The notes below the pieces were generated by a model. The model was not told the DNA's origin. It did not search any database and saw only the letters and a program-made list of their open reading frames with translations. The translations under genes were made by a program, and so were the position numbers. Shown piece after piece: positions 17,574-27,540 of a DNA stretch of 64,000 nucleotides (positions are counted from its first letter, which is position 1; each line of letters starts with the position of its first letter). The DNA lies in assembly GCA_023426245.1 (NCBI GenBank), contig JAFABB010000055.1, positions 94,928 through 158,927 of the forward strand. The letters run 5' to 3'. The stretch comes from Bacillota bacterium (GTDB lineage: Bacteria; Bacillota; UBA4882; UBA8346).

Positions 17574-18767
17574 TCACTGGCTCTGACTCCTGGCTCCACT
17601 TCTCACTGAATCATACAGCGGTGACATTGAACGCAATTTATTGACGATTTCCGGCAAAACTTCCAGTAAATAATTAATTTCTTCCTTGGTATTGGATTTA
17701 CCTAAGGTTATTCTAAGAGAACCATGGGCAATTTCATGACAAAGACCCATACCCAATAATACATGAGAAGGTTCAAGCGACCCGGAAGTGCACGCTGAAC
17801 CGCTGGAAGCTGCTATTCCTCTTAAGTCTAAATTCAGCAGCAAAGATTCACCTTCAATATACTCAAAACTAAGGTTTACATTGCCCGGTAAACGCTCCGT
17901 CCGGTGACCGTTTAAGCGCACATAATCAATCTTATTGAAGGCAGTGTCAATAAGATAATCTCTTAAATAGGCAATTTTACTTTGATTATCCGACAACTGG
18001 CTGTTAGCCAGCTGTATAGCTTTGGCAAGGCCGACGATACCGGCAATGTTTTCTGTGCCCGCCCGACGGTTCCGTTCCTGTCCCCCGCCATGGATCAAGG
18101 AGTGAATCCGGGTACCTTTGCGAATATATAAAGCACCTACTCCTTTAGGACCGTAAAACTTATGAGCGGACAAAGAGAGCAAATCAACGGACAAATCATT
18201 GACATTGACCGGAATCGAACCCACAGATTGAACCGCATCGGTATGAAATAGAATTTTTCTTTCCTTCAAAAGCCTACCAATAACGGCAATTGGTTGAATA
18301 GTCCCTACTTCATTGTTGGCATGCATGATGGAGACTAAAATTGTCCGGTCCGTAAGAGCCTTCAATACATCCTGCGGGTCGACCAAACCGTCTGCGTCCA
18401 CAGGAAGATAAGTAATTTCAAACCCTTGTCTTTCAAGATATTTGCAAGTATCAAAAATGGCATGATGTTCAATGGATGAAGTAATAATATGATTTCCTTT
18501 GTCCTTATAAGCTGATGCAATTCCCTTGAGCGCCAGATTATCGCTTTCAGAGCCGCACCCTGTAAAAACAATTTCCCTGGGTTCGCCGGCTCCAAGTTCT
18601 TTGGCCACTATTACCCGGGCATCCTCAATAATTTTTCTGGTTTCTCTGCCAAAGGAGTGAATACTGGAGGGATTACCAAAGGAATCCGTAAAATACGGCA
18701 ACATGGCTTGTAAAACTTCCGGGTCAACCGGAGTGGTCGCCGCATGATCAAGATATATTTTTTTCAA
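17574..18767 (-). CDS. Cysteine desulfurase (NifS/IscS family)
   Basis: A PLP enzyme that takes sulfur from cysteine as an enzyme persulfide for tRNA thiolation or Fe-S assembly. The 397-residue protein has the PLP lysine at Lys203 (SAHKFYGPKG), the HHA segment at 101-103, and the sulfur-accepting Cys326 in SGSACTSGS. The start is TTG at 18765-18767, just after GAGGAG. Its position before mnmA suggests that it feeds MnmA. No iscU- or iscR-like gene is beside it. Confidence 0.94.
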   Translation of the reverse strand: MKKIYLDHAATTPVDPEVLQAMLPYFTDSFGNPSSIHSFGRETRKIIEDARVIVAKELGAGEPREIVFTGCGSESDNLALKGIASAYKDKGNHIITSSIEHHAIFDTCKYLERQGFEITYLPVDADGLVDPQDVLKALTDRTILVSIMHANNEVGTIQPIAVIGRLLKERKILFHTDAVQSVGSIPVNVNDLSVDLLSLSAHKFYGPKGVGALYIRKGTRIHSLIHGGGQERNRRAGTENIAGIVGLAKAIQLANSQLSDNQSKIAYLRDYLIDTAFNKIDYVRLNGHRTERLPGNVNLSFEYIEGESLLLNLDLRGIAASSGSACTSGSLEPSHVLLGMGLCHEIAHGSLRITLGKSNTKEEINYLLEVLPEIVNKLRSMSPLYDSVRSGARSQSQ

Positions 18768-18879
18768 AACTCCTCAACTCCCAAAATTAGCATCCATCAT
18801 TTCTTATTGATTGAGGTCTCTTGAAAGCACATCATAGTTTTACCTGTCAATGCCTTTTGTATGTTGATGACTATTCCAT

Positions 18880-19455
18880 TTATTCTATTTGCGCCAGTTG
18901 ATCAAGAAAGTCCATGATTTTTTTAACCGAACCAAAAGAATTATACTGAATAATGAGTTCACCTTTGTTCAACATAATCTGCTCCACACCGGAGAACCGA
19001 AGAACCTTTTTGAAATCAACGAAATCCCAACATTCCTTGGCGATACTTAAATTATTGGTTAAAATAAACCATTGATTGTCCAGGATGGTATCCCCCGTTA
19101 AAAAACGCTTAAAATCTCCCCATTCCCTTTTTTTCATCCGCAGGGGGTAAAACTCTAACACCGTATCCCCACAACAATCATGGTTATGAACGTTCACCCT
19201 TATTTCTAATCCTGAACTAACTTTTAAAGAATCAACCGAACCTTCCAAAAAACGGATTTTTAATTCCATTCCCCGATAAATCGTATGAATTTGGGAATAA
19301 ACATTTCCGAAAAAGATACTATTTTTTTCAGGAACCGTATTTAAATGAGAAGCCAGTTTCATTAATATATGACGATGAAACAATTTCACCGGCCAATTGG
19401 TAATAAAAATTGAGATGATGAAAAAAGCGATCAATAATAAACCTAAAATATACAT
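18880..19455 (-). CDS. Hypothetical membrane-anchored protein, 191 aa
   Basis: I do not recognise a family. One strong membrane helix lies at residues 2-21 (YILGLLLIAFFIISIFI). The rest is a soluble mixed alpha/beta region of about 165 residues with an adjacent Cys pair (HDCCGD near 94-99). The ribosome site GGAGGA lies 9 bases before the ATG. It is upstream of the cysteine desulfurase on the same strand. The sequence gives no catalytic motif. Confidence 0.65.
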   Translation of the reverse strand: MYILGLLLIAFFIISIFITNWPVKLFHRHILMKLASHLNTVPEKNSIFFGNVYSQIHTIYRGMELKIRFLEGSVDSLKVSSGLEIRVNVHNHDCCGDTVLEFYPLRMKKREWGDFKRFLTGDTILDNQWFILTNNLSIAKECWDFVDFKKVLRFSGVEQIMLNKGELIIQYNSFGSVKKIMDFLDQLAQIE

Positions 19456-19551
19456 TGCCTAATTCCTCCGCTATCTATTGACCAGCCTGAATCTTATTTC
19501 GATGGATATGGTATTATTCAGATCCTATTATTCAACAAAGAAGCCGGATAA

Positions 19552-19773
19552 TTACTTGATAAACCGGATAACCAAGGACATGACCAGGACGAAAAAGAAG
19601 CCAATCGTCACAGCGAGTACTCCACTTTGTTCACGGTCATTTCGTAAAAAATTGAAGCCTACTAAAAGGCCAACAATACTTACAACAAACATAATTTTTG
19701 CATTGGCTGTCGCTGTTACAAATAGCAATATTCCGGCGGAAATCACGTTATATTGCAAGGCCGTAATTTTCAT
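19552..19773 (-). CDS. Small two-helix membrane protein
   Basis: From ATG at 19771-19773, which has AGAGGT 6 bases upstream, the 73-residue protein consists mostly of hydrophobic helices: about 7-24, 26-42 and 53-70, with a polar turn LRNDREQ. I do not recognise a family. An earlier in-frame start at 19794 lacks a ribosome site. It sits between mgsA and the 191-residue membrane protein on the same strand. Confidence 0.6.
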   Translation of the reverse strand: MKITALQYNVISAGILLFVTATANAKIMFVVSIVGLLVGFNFLRNDREQSGVLAVTIGFFFVLVMSLVIRFIK

Positions 19774-19913
19774 TCGTTTACCTCTGAGACTCACTCACAA
19801 AGAACATGATTCTTATATGCTTTGCAGTAAAAATTTCGAATTACGCCCCACTCGTCCTTCTCTGACGGGTAAGTTAATGGCCAATAAAACAATCGACTAA
19901 AAATATAGTCGCC

Positions 19914-20393
19914 TCACTTTTTATTAAAGACAATCCCATCATTAAAACGGGCGTTATATGCATCAAAATTGGGAACAATTCGATGATAATCCTGTCCTAC
20001 CAAGGAGGAATTGATTATATAATCAGCCGAAGCCCGATTGCAAGCAACTGGGACATTCCAGACGGCAGCAATCCGAAGTAATGCTTTGACATCAGGGTCA
20101 TGGGGTTGCGGTTCCAGGGGGTCCCAGAAAAAAATCAGCATATCAATTTTTCCTTCGGCAATGAATGCACCAACTTCTAAATCCCCCCCTAAAGGACCGC
20201 TTTTAAATTTATGGACATCAATTTCCAGTGCGGTTTCCAATAATTTTCCCGTAGTACCAGTTGCATAAAGATGATGTTTTTTTAAAATATCCTTATATTC
20301 TCCGGCCCATTCCAGTAAACTTTTCTTCTCGTGATCATGAGCAACCATGGCAATATGTTTTGACTTGAAAGTTTGCGGATCATGACTTGGCAT
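19914..20393 (-). CDS. mgsA: Methylglyoxal synthase
   Basis: Converts dihydroxyacetone phosphate to methylglyoxal and phosphate, a bypass of lower glycolysis under phosphate limitation or sugar excess. The 159-residue protein has IAMVAHDHEK near 14-23, YATGTTGKLLE, and the phosphate-binding and catalytic stretch SGPLGGD with the essential Asp, then FFWDPLEPQPHDPDVKAL, all conserved in the family. GGAGGA lies before the ATG. Glycolytic genes pfkA, pyk and fba are encoded 1-8 kb away on the same strand. Confidence 0.95.
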   Translation of the reverse strand: MPSHDPQTFKSKHIAMVAHDHEKKSLLEWAGEYKDILKKHHLYATGTTGKLLETALEIDVHKFKSGPLGGDLEVGAFIAEGKIDMLIFFWDPLEPQPHDPDVKALLRIAAVWNVPVACNRASADYIINSSLVGQDYHRIVPNFDAYNARFNDGIVFNKK

Positions 20394-20492
20394 ATTCTAT
20401 TTCCTCCGTATTTACCATTTCCTTCATTATACCTTACTTCATGGCAAAATGCTTGGAATTTATACAAATTGATCCTGAGAAATAAAAAGCCG

Positions 20493-20591
20493 GAGGCTGT
20501 CCAAAAGCAATTTAAATCAATAAGAAATACAATGAAAATACCAGTTACAATTGTATTTCGATATCGCTAAATTTACTTTTGAGACAGCCCC
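20493..20591. repeat. MITE-like element, about 99 bp
   Basis: The ends GGAGGCTGTCCAAAAGCAATT and the complement of AAATTTACTTTTGAGACAGCC pair over about 24 bases. The centre contains AATCAATAAGAAATACAAT, shared with the copies at 3674 and 49638. It lies between mgsA and trxA and could also act as a transcription stop for trxA. Confidence 0.7.
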
Positions 20592-20653
20592 CGGACCGAC
20601 GCTCTTCATCCATTAAACTTTAATAAGTTTACACAGTAGCAATGAAAACAGTC

Positions 20654-20971
20654 TTAGCCCAAGTATTTATCAATTTCTCCCGTGATTTCTTTTTTTGGTC
20701 TAAAGCCCACCAGTTTGAACGCTGGATTACCATCCTTAAACAGGCAAATCGTCGGGATACTCATAACCCCATATTCACTAGCCAATTGCTGATTATCATC
20801 TACATTAATCTTACCCACTTCAATTTTCCCGGAATATTGAGAAGCGATCTCTTCAATGACGGGTCCCACCATCTTACAAGGCCCGCACCAAGGCGCCCAA
20901 AAATCTACGAGCACTGGAACTTTGGAATCCAGGACTTCTTTTTGAAAGTTATTTTGATCCAAATCAATCAT
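20654..20971 (-). CDS. trxA: Thioredoxin
   Basis: A dithiol-disulfide redox protein of the cytoplasm. The 105-residue protein has the active site WCGPC at 28-32, preceded by VDFWAP, and the later cis-proline loop SIPT and KDG segment. ATG at 20969-20971 is used because AAGGGAG lies 9 bases upstream; an earlier in-frame GTG is part of that site. It stands alone, with a MITE-like palindrome directly downstream. Confidence 0.96.
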   Translation of the reverse strand: MIDLDQNNFQKEVLDSKVPVLVDFWAPWCGPCKMVGPVIEEIASQYSGKIEVGKINVDDNQQLASEYGVMSIPTICLFKDGNPAFKLVGFRPKKEITGEIDKYLG

Positions 20972-21166
20972 TACGAACACTCCCTTATCGTTGATAGCTT
21001 TAGCTGGTCAATAGTTTAACTTTTCCAGTTGCCATTTTTGGGTAGACGCAAGCAACTGCAAATGTCAAATTCATTATCTCCATCAACTATACAGTTCATT
21101 CCTGGATAAAATTTATTTTAAACACCGGCAATTTCTGAAAGCTATCAACAGCTTTCGCTTTCACAC

Positions 21167-22585
21167 TCACGGCACTTGATAAACTTGAAGCAGATTGGTT
21201 GAACCCGGTTCGTTGGTTCGAACTCCGGCAGTTAATACGATTAAATCATCTTCCCGAATAAAACCATTTTTTTTGGCCGCTTCGACACTTCCATCAAGCA
21301 TACTGTCAATATCTTTCGCAGCCGGTACAATTAAAGGATAAACACCCCAAGAAATCGTTAATTGCTGAGCCACTTTTTGAGATGGAGTAACCGCCACAAT
21401 CGGAGCCTGCGGCCGGTATTTAGAAACAGTCCTAGCCGTACTTCCTGATTGAGTTGAACTGATGATGGCGGTGGCTTTCAAATCCAGAGCCGTTTGACAT
21501 GTTGCATGACTGATAGCATCGGCAACTGTAGGGAAAACGCCAACTTTCTTCTGGTCCAAGAGTTGATCATACCGTAAAGAATTTTCAATCCTCTGCGCAG
21601 TCTTGGCCATCATCTCCACAGCTTCTATAGGGTATTTACCGGCAGCAGTTTCTGCGGAAAGCATAATAGCATCCGTACCATCTAAAATAGCATGAGTAAT
21701 ATCAGTAACTTCAGCCCGTGTCGGTCTTGGATTTCGAATCATCGACTCCAACATTTCGGTAGCGGTAATAACCGGCTTCCCAGTACGGTTACATAAATCT
21801 ATCAAAGTTTTTTGGATGATAGGGACTTCCTCTAGAGGAACTTCAACCCCCAAATCGCCCCGGGCAACCATGATCCCATCGCAAGCTTGCAGAATTTCTT
21901 CGCTGTTCCTGAATCCTTCTTCATTTTCGATTTTAGCAATTAAAAGTTGCTGGCCACCCAATTCGGTCACAAGTCTGCGGATTTCCAACAGATGTTCCGC
22001 TTTGCGGGCAAAGGAAACTGCTATAAAGTCGACTTGCTGCTTCACGACAAATTCGATATCGGCCGGATCTTTCCCCATCAGGGCTGGTAAATTAACTGAA
22101 ACGCCCGGTAAAGTTACCCCTTTACGGGAAGTTAACTCTCCGCTATTTAAAACCTGGCATTCGACTTGAACATCCTTTAAGGCCACCACACTCAGATTGA
22201 TCATGCCGTCAGCGAGTAGAATTTTACTTCCTAATTTAACATCTTGGAGCAACGTTGGATAATCGACATAAATAAAACCTTCGGTTTTATCCTTAGCCGG
22301 ATCGGTCGTTAAATGAAGCCGGTCACCCTCTTTTAATAACAGTGGTTCTGTTTTGAGTTTTCCGATGCGAATTTTCGGGCCCTGAATATCGGCTAAAATT
22401 CCCACAGTTACTCCAAGCCGCGCGGCAGTTTCCCGAATTAACCGGATCCGCTCGGCATGTTCCTCGTAGGTACCGTGGGAGAAATTTAAGCGAGCAATAT
22501 TCATACCCGCTTTAATCATTTTTTCTAAAATTTGCGGATCTGTGCTGGAAGGTCCTATCGTACATATGATTTTGGTCTTTTTCAC
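21167..22585 (-). CDS. pyk: Pyruvate kinase
   Basis: Makes pyruvate and ATP from phosphoenolpyruvate and ADP, the last step of glycolysis. The 472-residue protein has the N-terminal IICTIGPSS, NIARLNFSHG, the signature IAKIENEEG and MVARGDLGVE, and TATEMLESM. It lacks the C-terminal PEP-utiliser-like domain found in Bacillus pyruvate kinases. The start is GTG at 22583-22585, 5 bases after AGGAGG. It starts within 10 bases of the pfkA stop, so the two are co-transcribed in accD-accA-pfkA-pyk. Confidence 0.97.
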   Translation of the reverse strand: MKKTKIICTIGPSSTDPQILEKMIKAGMNIARLNFSHGTYEEHAERIRLIRETAARLGVTVGILADIQGPKIRIGKLKTEPLLLKEGDRLHLTTDPAKDKTEGFIYVDYPTLLQDVKLGSKILLADGMINLSVVALKDVQVECQVLNSGELTSRKGVTLPGVSVNLPALMGKDPADIEFVVKQQVDFIAVSFARKAEHLLEIRRLVTELGGQQLLIAKIENEEGFRNSEEILQACDGIMVARGDLGVEVPLEEVPIIQKTLIDLCNRTGKPVITATEMLESMIRNPRPTRAEVTDITHAILDGTDAIMLSAETAAGKYPIEAVEMMAKTAQRIENSLRYDQLLDQKKVGVFPTVADAISHATCQTALDLKATAIISSTQSGSTARTVSKYRPQAPIVAVTPSQKVAQQLTISWGVYPLIVPAAKDIDSMLDGSVEAAKKNGFIREDDLIVLTAGVRTNEPGSTNLLQVYQVP

Positions 22586-22594
22586 AGATGCCTC

Positions 22595-23581
22595 CTAAAC
22601 ATTTGCCATAATGTTAACCAATTCAAGCTCCGATGGATTAAGTGATTTTTTAGTATTAATGGCTTCATCTAAATTACAGACGCTGATTTGATTATTCGTA
22701 TACCCAACCATCTTTTCACTTTCTCCCGCCAATAACAAATCAACGGCTTTTGCTCCCATCAATGTTGCAATTTTGCGGTCAAAGAATGTTGGTGTGCCAC
22801 CCCGTTGCAAATGGCCTAAAATTGTAATCCGAACATCAAGGCCGGTCCGTAACGATAAGTAATTGCCCACTTTAAAAGAACTGGAATGTTCGATATTGTT
22901 CGGGTCACCAAATAATCCTTCCGCAACTAATACAATACTATGCGACTTCTTACGCGAAGTATTCTCGAGAATTTGGGCCGCCAGACGTTCCAAATCGCAT
23001 GGGATTTCCGGAACCAGAACCGCCTCTGCACCCCCGGTCAGAGCTGCTGATACTGCAATAAACCCATTATTCTTTCCCATTACCTCAATAACACAAGTCC
23101 GGTTATGGGAGGAAGCGGTATCCCTTACTTTGTTCATAGCATCTAAAACTGTATTCACGGCAGTGTCAAATCCAATGGAATAATCGGTACAGCCGATATC
23201 GTTGTCAATAGTACCGGGGATTCCCACAGTTTGAAATCCCATTTTATTTAATACCTGAGCTCCACGGAAAGAGCCGTCACCACCAATAATGACCAATCCA
23301 TTCAGTCCAAGATTTTCCAGTTGTTCTTTGGCCTTTGCTTGCCCTTCCGGGGTTTTAAATTCAAGGCAACGGGCTGATTGAAGGATTGTACCGCCCCGTT
23401 GAATAATGTCTCCTACCGAACGGGAATCCATTTTAACCATATCGCCTTCCAAAATACCGCTATATCCCCGTTTAATGCCATAAACCTCACAGCCATGAAA
23501 AAGCGCTTTACGAACGATGGACCGAATCGCAGCATTCATGCCCGGAGCATCGCCACCACTAGTTAACACTCCAATCTTCAT
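22595..23581 (-). CDS. pfkA: ATP-dependent 6-phosphofructokinase
   Basis: Phosphorylates fructose 6-phosphate, the committed step of glycolysis. The 328-residue protein starts with MKIGVLTSGGDAPGMNA, the canonical PfkA start, and has the GGDGS motif, GIPGTIDND with the catalytic Asp, and EVMGKNNG (usually EVMGR). The ATG at 23579-23581 follows GGAGGC; a start further upstream would overlap accA by more and add a non-homologous tail. It lies between accA and pyk in one operon. Confidence 0.97.
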   Translation of the reverse strand: MKIGVLTSGGDAPGMNAAIRSIVRKALFHGCEVYGIKRGYSGILEGDMVKMDSRSVGDIIQRGGTILQSARCLEFKTPEGQAKAKEQLENLGLNGLVIIGGDGSFRGAQVLNKMGFQTVGIPGTIDNDIGCTDYSIGFDTAVNTVLDAMNKVRDTASSHNRTCVIEVMGKNNGFIAVSAALTGGAEAVLVPEIPCDLERLAAQILENTSRKKSHSIVLVAEGLFGDPNNIEHSSSFKVGNYLSLRTGLDVRITILGHLQRGGTPTFFDRKIATLMGAKAVDLLLAGESEKMVGYTNNQISVCNLDEAINTKKSLNPSELELVNIMANV

Positions 23582-23600
23582 TTTTGCCTCCGTTGTCCGT

Positions 23601-24569
23601 TTAGTTTTCGTTGTATTTGCCATAATTGCGATACCTCTTGTATCTGTCTTCTAACAACATTTGAGGGGACATTTGCAATAAAGATTGCAAATGTTTCAAA
23701 ACGGCAGTTTTTATATTAGCAGCCGCTTCAGTCGGATTTTTATGAGCTCCCCCTAATGGTTCCGGAATTACTTCATCGACAATTCCTAATTTTAAAAGAT
23801 TTGAAGCGCTAAATTGCAAAGCTTTCGATGCTTCGGTAGCCTTTGAAGCATCTTTCCACAAAATTGATGCGCAAGCTTCAGGAGAACAAACAGAATAATA
23901 AGCATTTTCCATGATTAAAACTCTATTGCCGACACCCGTTGCCAAAGCGCCGCCACTCCCACCTTCTCCAGTAATGACCACCACAATTGGAACTTTCATG
24001 TTAGCCATTTCCCGGATGTTACGAGCTAAAGCCTCAGCCTGACCGCGTTCTTCGGCTTCAATTCCGGGATAAGCTCCTACGACATCCACCAAACAAATAA
24101 TAGGTCTATTAAATTTATTAGCCTGTTGCATCAGGCGTAATGCTTTACGATACCCTTCCGGATAAGGAAGTCCGAAACTTCTTAAAATGTTTTCTTTAGT
24201 GTCCCGGCCTTTTTGTTGGCCCAAAATCGTAACCGGAATTCCCTCAAAAAAAGCTACTCCTCCTACCATAGCCGGGTCATCGCGAAAGCTACGGTCGCCA
24301 TGAAGTTCAATAAAATCAGTACAAATCATTCCCATGTAATCCAAAAAAGTAGGACGTTTAGGATGACGGGCTATTTGCATTCGTTGTAAGGGCGTTAAAT
24401 TCTTATAAATTTCAGTGCGCAGGGAATTGGCCTTTAATTCAAGCGCCAGGATCTGTTCTTCCATATCAATCCCTTTTTCCCTGGAAAACTGTTTAATCTC
24501 TTCAATCTGTTTTTCTAATTCTAATACAGGTTTTTCAAATTCCAATATTGGACCCAGATTAATTGCCAT
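23601..24569 (-). CDS. accA: Acetyl-CoA carboxylase carboxyltransferase subunit alpha
   Basis: With AccD it transfers the carboxyl group from biotin to acetyl-CoA, making malonyl-CoA for fatty-acid synthesis. The 322-residue protein has an N-terminal helical part (FEKPVLELEKQIEEIK), ARHPKRPTFLDYM, and the oxyanion region TGEGGSGGALATGVGNRV. ATG at 24567-24569 lies 7 bases after GGAGGT; the upstream in-frame ATG is part of that site. It overlaps the accD end by 11 bases. Confidence 0.97.
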   Translation of the reverse strand: MAINLGPILEFEKPVLELEKQIEEIKQFSREKGIDMEEQILALELKANSLRTEIYKNLTPLQRMQIARHPKRPTFLDYMGMICTDFIELHGDRSFRDDPAMVGGVAFFEGIPVTILGQQKGRDTKENILRSFGLPYPEGYRKALRLMQQANKFNRPIICLVDVVGAYPGIEAEERGQAEALARNIREMANMKVPIVVVITGEGGSGGALATGVGNRVLIMENAYYSVCSPEACASILWKDASKATEASKALQFSASNLLKLGIVDEVIPEPLGGAHKNPTEAAANIKTAVLKHLQSLLQMSPQMLLEDRYKRYRNYGKYNEN

Positions 24570-25458
24570 CAACCCCACCTCCATTCATATGCACTTTAAG
24601 TAGCTGAGTCAGGGTTGCTTTCAAATCCTTACGGTTGACAAGAATATCGACAATCCCGTGTTCCAATACGAACTGGGATGATTGAAAACCTTGCGGTAAT
24701 GTTTGCCGAATGGTTTGTTGAATAATGCGGGGACCAGTAAAACCAATTAAGGCGTCCGGTTCGGCAATAATAATATCTCCCAGTGAAGCAAAACTCGCAA
24801 ATACTCCTCCCATGGTAGGATCGGTTAAAAGTGAAATATACAAACAACCCGCTTCCGATAACCTGTTTAATGCCTGACTCGTTTTCGCCATTTGCATAAG
24901 GGAAAATATTCCCTCTTGCATTCTGGCCCCTCCGCCTCCTGCAGATACAGCAATAAAAGGCAATTTTTCTTTGGTGGCGTATTCAATTGCACGGGTTATT
25001 TTTTCACCAACGACCGAACCCATGGAGCCAGCCATAAATCCAAATTCAATAATGGCAAGGCTCACCGGAATGCCATTAATTAACGCCCGTCCAATAATCG
25101 CACCCTCATTGAGTTCCGTATTCTTCTGAGCTTTTTTGATTCGCGGCTCATATTCAGGAAAATTCAAAATATTAACCGTTTTCAAATTGGAGTCAATTTC
25201 CTGAAAGCCATCTTGATCGACTAATAACTCCAAACGTTCTTTGTAATTAATTCGAAAATGAAAATTACATTTCGGACAAACTTTTAAATTTTTCTCCAGA
25301 TCTTTATGGTAGGTAATTTGAGAACAGCGGTTGCACTTTACCCATAACCCATCCGGAATTTCCTTCTTTTCTACAGCATCAATACGGCCATTGAATTGTT
25401 GTTGCTCACTTTTAACAGTAATGTATTTCGGTTTCGTTTTAAACAGATCTTTTAACAA
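24559..25458 (-). CDS. accD: Acetyl-CoA carboxylase carboxyltransferase subunit beta
   Basis: Partner of AccA. The 299-residue protein has the AccD zinc ribbon with Cys42, Cys45, Cys61 and Cys64, then the crotonase-like core with AVSAGGGGARMQEG and GVFASFASLGD. The start is read as TTG at 25456-25458, which gives (M)LKDLF as in other AccD proteins and stands 8 bases after AAGGAG; an upstream GTG at 25465-25467 overlaps the ribosome site. First gene of accD-accA-pfkA-pyk. Confidence 0.95.
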   Translation of the reverse strand: MLKDLFKTKPKYITVKSEQQQFNGRIDAVEKKEIPDGLWVKCNRCSQITYHKDLEKNLKVCPKCNFHFRINYKERLELLVDQDGFQEIDSNLKTVNILNFPEYEPRIKKAQKNTELNEGAIIGRALINGIPVSLAIIEFGFMAGSMGSVVGEKITRAIEYATKEKLPFIAVSAGGGGARMQEGIFSLMQMAKTSQALNRLSEAGCLYISLLTDPTMGGVFASFASLGDIIIAEPDALIGFTGPRIIQQTIRQTLPQGFQSSQFVLEHGIVDILVNRKDLKATLTQLLKVHMNGGGVDGN

Positions 25459-25591
25459 AAACTCCACTCCTTAAGCTTATCTTAGTATTCTGGAGCATTT
25501 TACTAAAATATCATAATTTCTATAAATTGTCATTAACTATATTTATTTCGTGATTCCAAGTAAATATCCTGCTCAATTAATTTCTATAAAA

Positions 25592-25792
25592 TCAAAACCT
25601 TTGAAGCGCATTGTTGATAACCTCATTTGCTTCCTCGATTTCCAATTGGGTAACCATGACTTCTACATTTTGTTCTTCCTTCACGGTTGAATTAGATTCT
25701 TTCAATTTCACCAGAATACCTTCTATTTCCAATAGTTGTTTTAATATTGCGGCTATTCTTCGATTTGGCGCTATGTAAACAGCAACCCACAT
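25592..25792 (-). CDS. Small DUF2007-like protein
   Basis: A 66-residue protein beginning MWVAVYIAPNRRIAAILKQL and continuing with LLEIEGILVKL, a pattern like the DUF2007 (putative signal-transducing) domain, in which a chain 'tap position - residue change - helix' recurs. The tail is acidic. ATG at 25790-25792 has GAGGG about 9 bases upstream and is preferred over an in-frame start at 25813. It lies before accD on the same strand. No function is known. Confidence 0.55.
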   Translation of the reverse strand: MWVAVYIAPNRRIAAILKQLLEIEGILVKLKESNSTVKEEQNVEVMVTQLEIEEANEVINNALQRF

Positions 25793-26014
25793 TGAAAGAA
25801 TCCCTCTTTCCAATTTAAGCGCAAAAGCGCCTATATATCAGGATAAATTAGTATATCAAGCTTGTCAAGTAAAAAAAACGAGAATTAACACACTAGTAAT
25901 CTCCTTGTATTCATTTTTAATAAAAAATTCAGAGTGTTCTCTATAAAAAATAAAAAACCTTTTAGGAAGCCAAAAAATCCAAAAAATATAAAGTCCTTCA
26001 AAAAAACGATTGTA

Positions 26015-27367
26015 TCAAATTGCATTCACCAAGTTTTTAAACAAGGTACCCCGTTCCTGGTAATTTTTGAACATATCGTAACTGGCACAAGCTGGCGATA
26101 ACAGCACAACCTGGCCTGGCACTGCAAGTTTTGTTGCTGTTTCAACAGCTTCTTCAAAAGTTTTGGCCGGACTGATCGGAAAATCCTCCCGATTTTTTTT
26201 AACTGCGGCAATTATCTGGGGTCCGGTAACACCGATTACAACCAAATGTTTACATCGATTGACAATGACTGGGGCAAGTTCATCGAAGGGAAGATGTTTA
26301 TCATAACCGCCGGCAATTAGAATGGTAGGTCTGGTCATGGCCATTAAACCGGCAATAGCCCGATCAGGCGTCGTGGAAATTGAATCGTTGTAAAAAAGAA
26401 CCCCGTTTTTTTCCCGAATAAATTCCAAACGGTGTTCGACTCCACTGAATTCTTCCACAACTGGGGTTAAATTCTCGAGAGGCACTCCGCTGATTCGTGC
26501 GGCTAATGAAGCAGTTAATATATTTTCAACGTTATGGTCGCCTAAAAGTTTCAGACGATTTCTAGTGGTCAATATCTCGGTATGACCGTCCAGCCGAATC
26601 ACCAACTTATCGTCTTCCAAACAAGCTCCTTCATCAAGGTTCCGCTTACGGCTGAAATAATACAATTTTCCTTTTACCTTGTCGGAGAGGCCACGGGTAA
26701 TTACATTGTCATAATTGAGAATGGCAATATCCTTGTTGCTTTGATACTGTAAAATATTGCTTTTGGCTTGGATATATTCCTCCATGGACGCATGAATATC
26801 CAGGTGGTTGGGTGTTATATTGGTAATAATCGACAATTGCGGACTTTTGGTAACAGTTTGAAGTTGAAAACTGCTAAGTTCGAGAACAACCTTAGAGGAT
26901 TGGTTCATGGCCGGCAACTGGTCCATCAAAGAGCGTCCAATATTGCCACCGACAAAAGTTGCAGGAAAAGCCGATGCCATCATTAATCCAATTAACGTGG
27001 TTGTTGTGGTCTTACCACTGCTGCCGGTAATCCCCGTAATTTGCCCCGGGCACTTTTCAAAAAACAACTCCATTTCACTGCTGAAAACCGCCCCCTCTGA
27101 ACGGGCTTTTTGTAATTCCGGCAAATCCTTTTTCATTCCCGGAGTTACATAAATAGAATCAAAACCGTGTAAATGACTTAAATAATCATCACCCAGGCAG
27201 TATTCAAGCTTTAAATCGCTTAATTTGCCCATATAATTTTGAAGTTCCTCTGCTGATTTCTTGTCAAATACTGTTACCTGTGCGCCTTGTTCTACTAAAT
27301 ATCTGATTAGAGGAGTATTACTAACGGCCAAACCGATTACTGCAGTTTTTTTAAGAGTTCCCATCAT
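26015..27367 (-). CDS. murD: UDP-N-acetylmuramoyl-L-alanine--D-glutamate ligase
   Basis: Adds D-glutamate to the peptidoglycan precursor in the cytoplasm. The 450-residue protein has the N-terminal Rossmann part (VIGLAVSNTPLIRYL), the ATP P-loop GITGSSGKTTTTTL near 113-126, the Mur ligase NITPNHLDIH box, and the C-terminal GVEHRLEFIREKNGVLFYNDS segment. It lies alone between accD and fba, outside the division and cell-wall cluster where murD normally resides. The start is ATG at 27365-27367; the next codon is also ATG. Confidence 0.94.
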   Translation of the reverse strand: MMGTLKKTAVIGLAVSNTPLIRYLVEQGAQVTVFDKKSAEELQNYMGKLSDLKLEYCLGDDYLSHLHGFDSIYVTPGMKKDLPELQKARSEGAVFSSEMELFFEKCPGQITGITGSSGKTTTTTLIGLMMASAFPATFVGGNIGRSLMDQLPAMNQSSKVVLELSSFQLQTVTKSPQLSIITNITPNHLDIHASMEEYIQAKSNILQYQSNKDIAILNYDNVITRGLSDKVKGKLYYFSRKRNLDEGACLEDDKLVIRLDGHTEILTTRNRLKLLGDHNVENILTASLAARISGVPLENLTPVVEEFSGVEHRLEFIREKNGVLFYNDSISTTPDRAIAGLMAMTRPTILIAGGYDKHLPFDELAPVIVNRCKHLVVIGVTGPQIIAAVKKNREDFPISPAKTFEEAVETATKLAVPGQVVLLSPACASYDMFKNYQERGTLFKNLVNAI

Positions 27368-27493
27368 CCATCACCAGTTTTCCAAATTATTATTGACTAA
27401 CATTCATAGTATATCGCTACTGGAAAATAAAAGACACCACTCAAGTCAAAGCTTTACTTCGACAAACAAAACACTCATCCTTCTGGCGAGTCC

Positions 27494-27526
27494 TAAAAAA
27501 AGCAGAGGGCGTTTCCGCCCTCTGCT
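27494..27526 (-). terminator. Rho-independent terminator of fba
   Basis: On the minus strand AGCAGAGGGCG and CGCCCTCTGCT form an 11-base-pair stem with a GAAA-type loop, followed by TTTTTTTA. It starts 15 bases after the fba stop. Confidence 0.92.
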
Positions 27527-27540
27527 CCATGTTGTTTTTA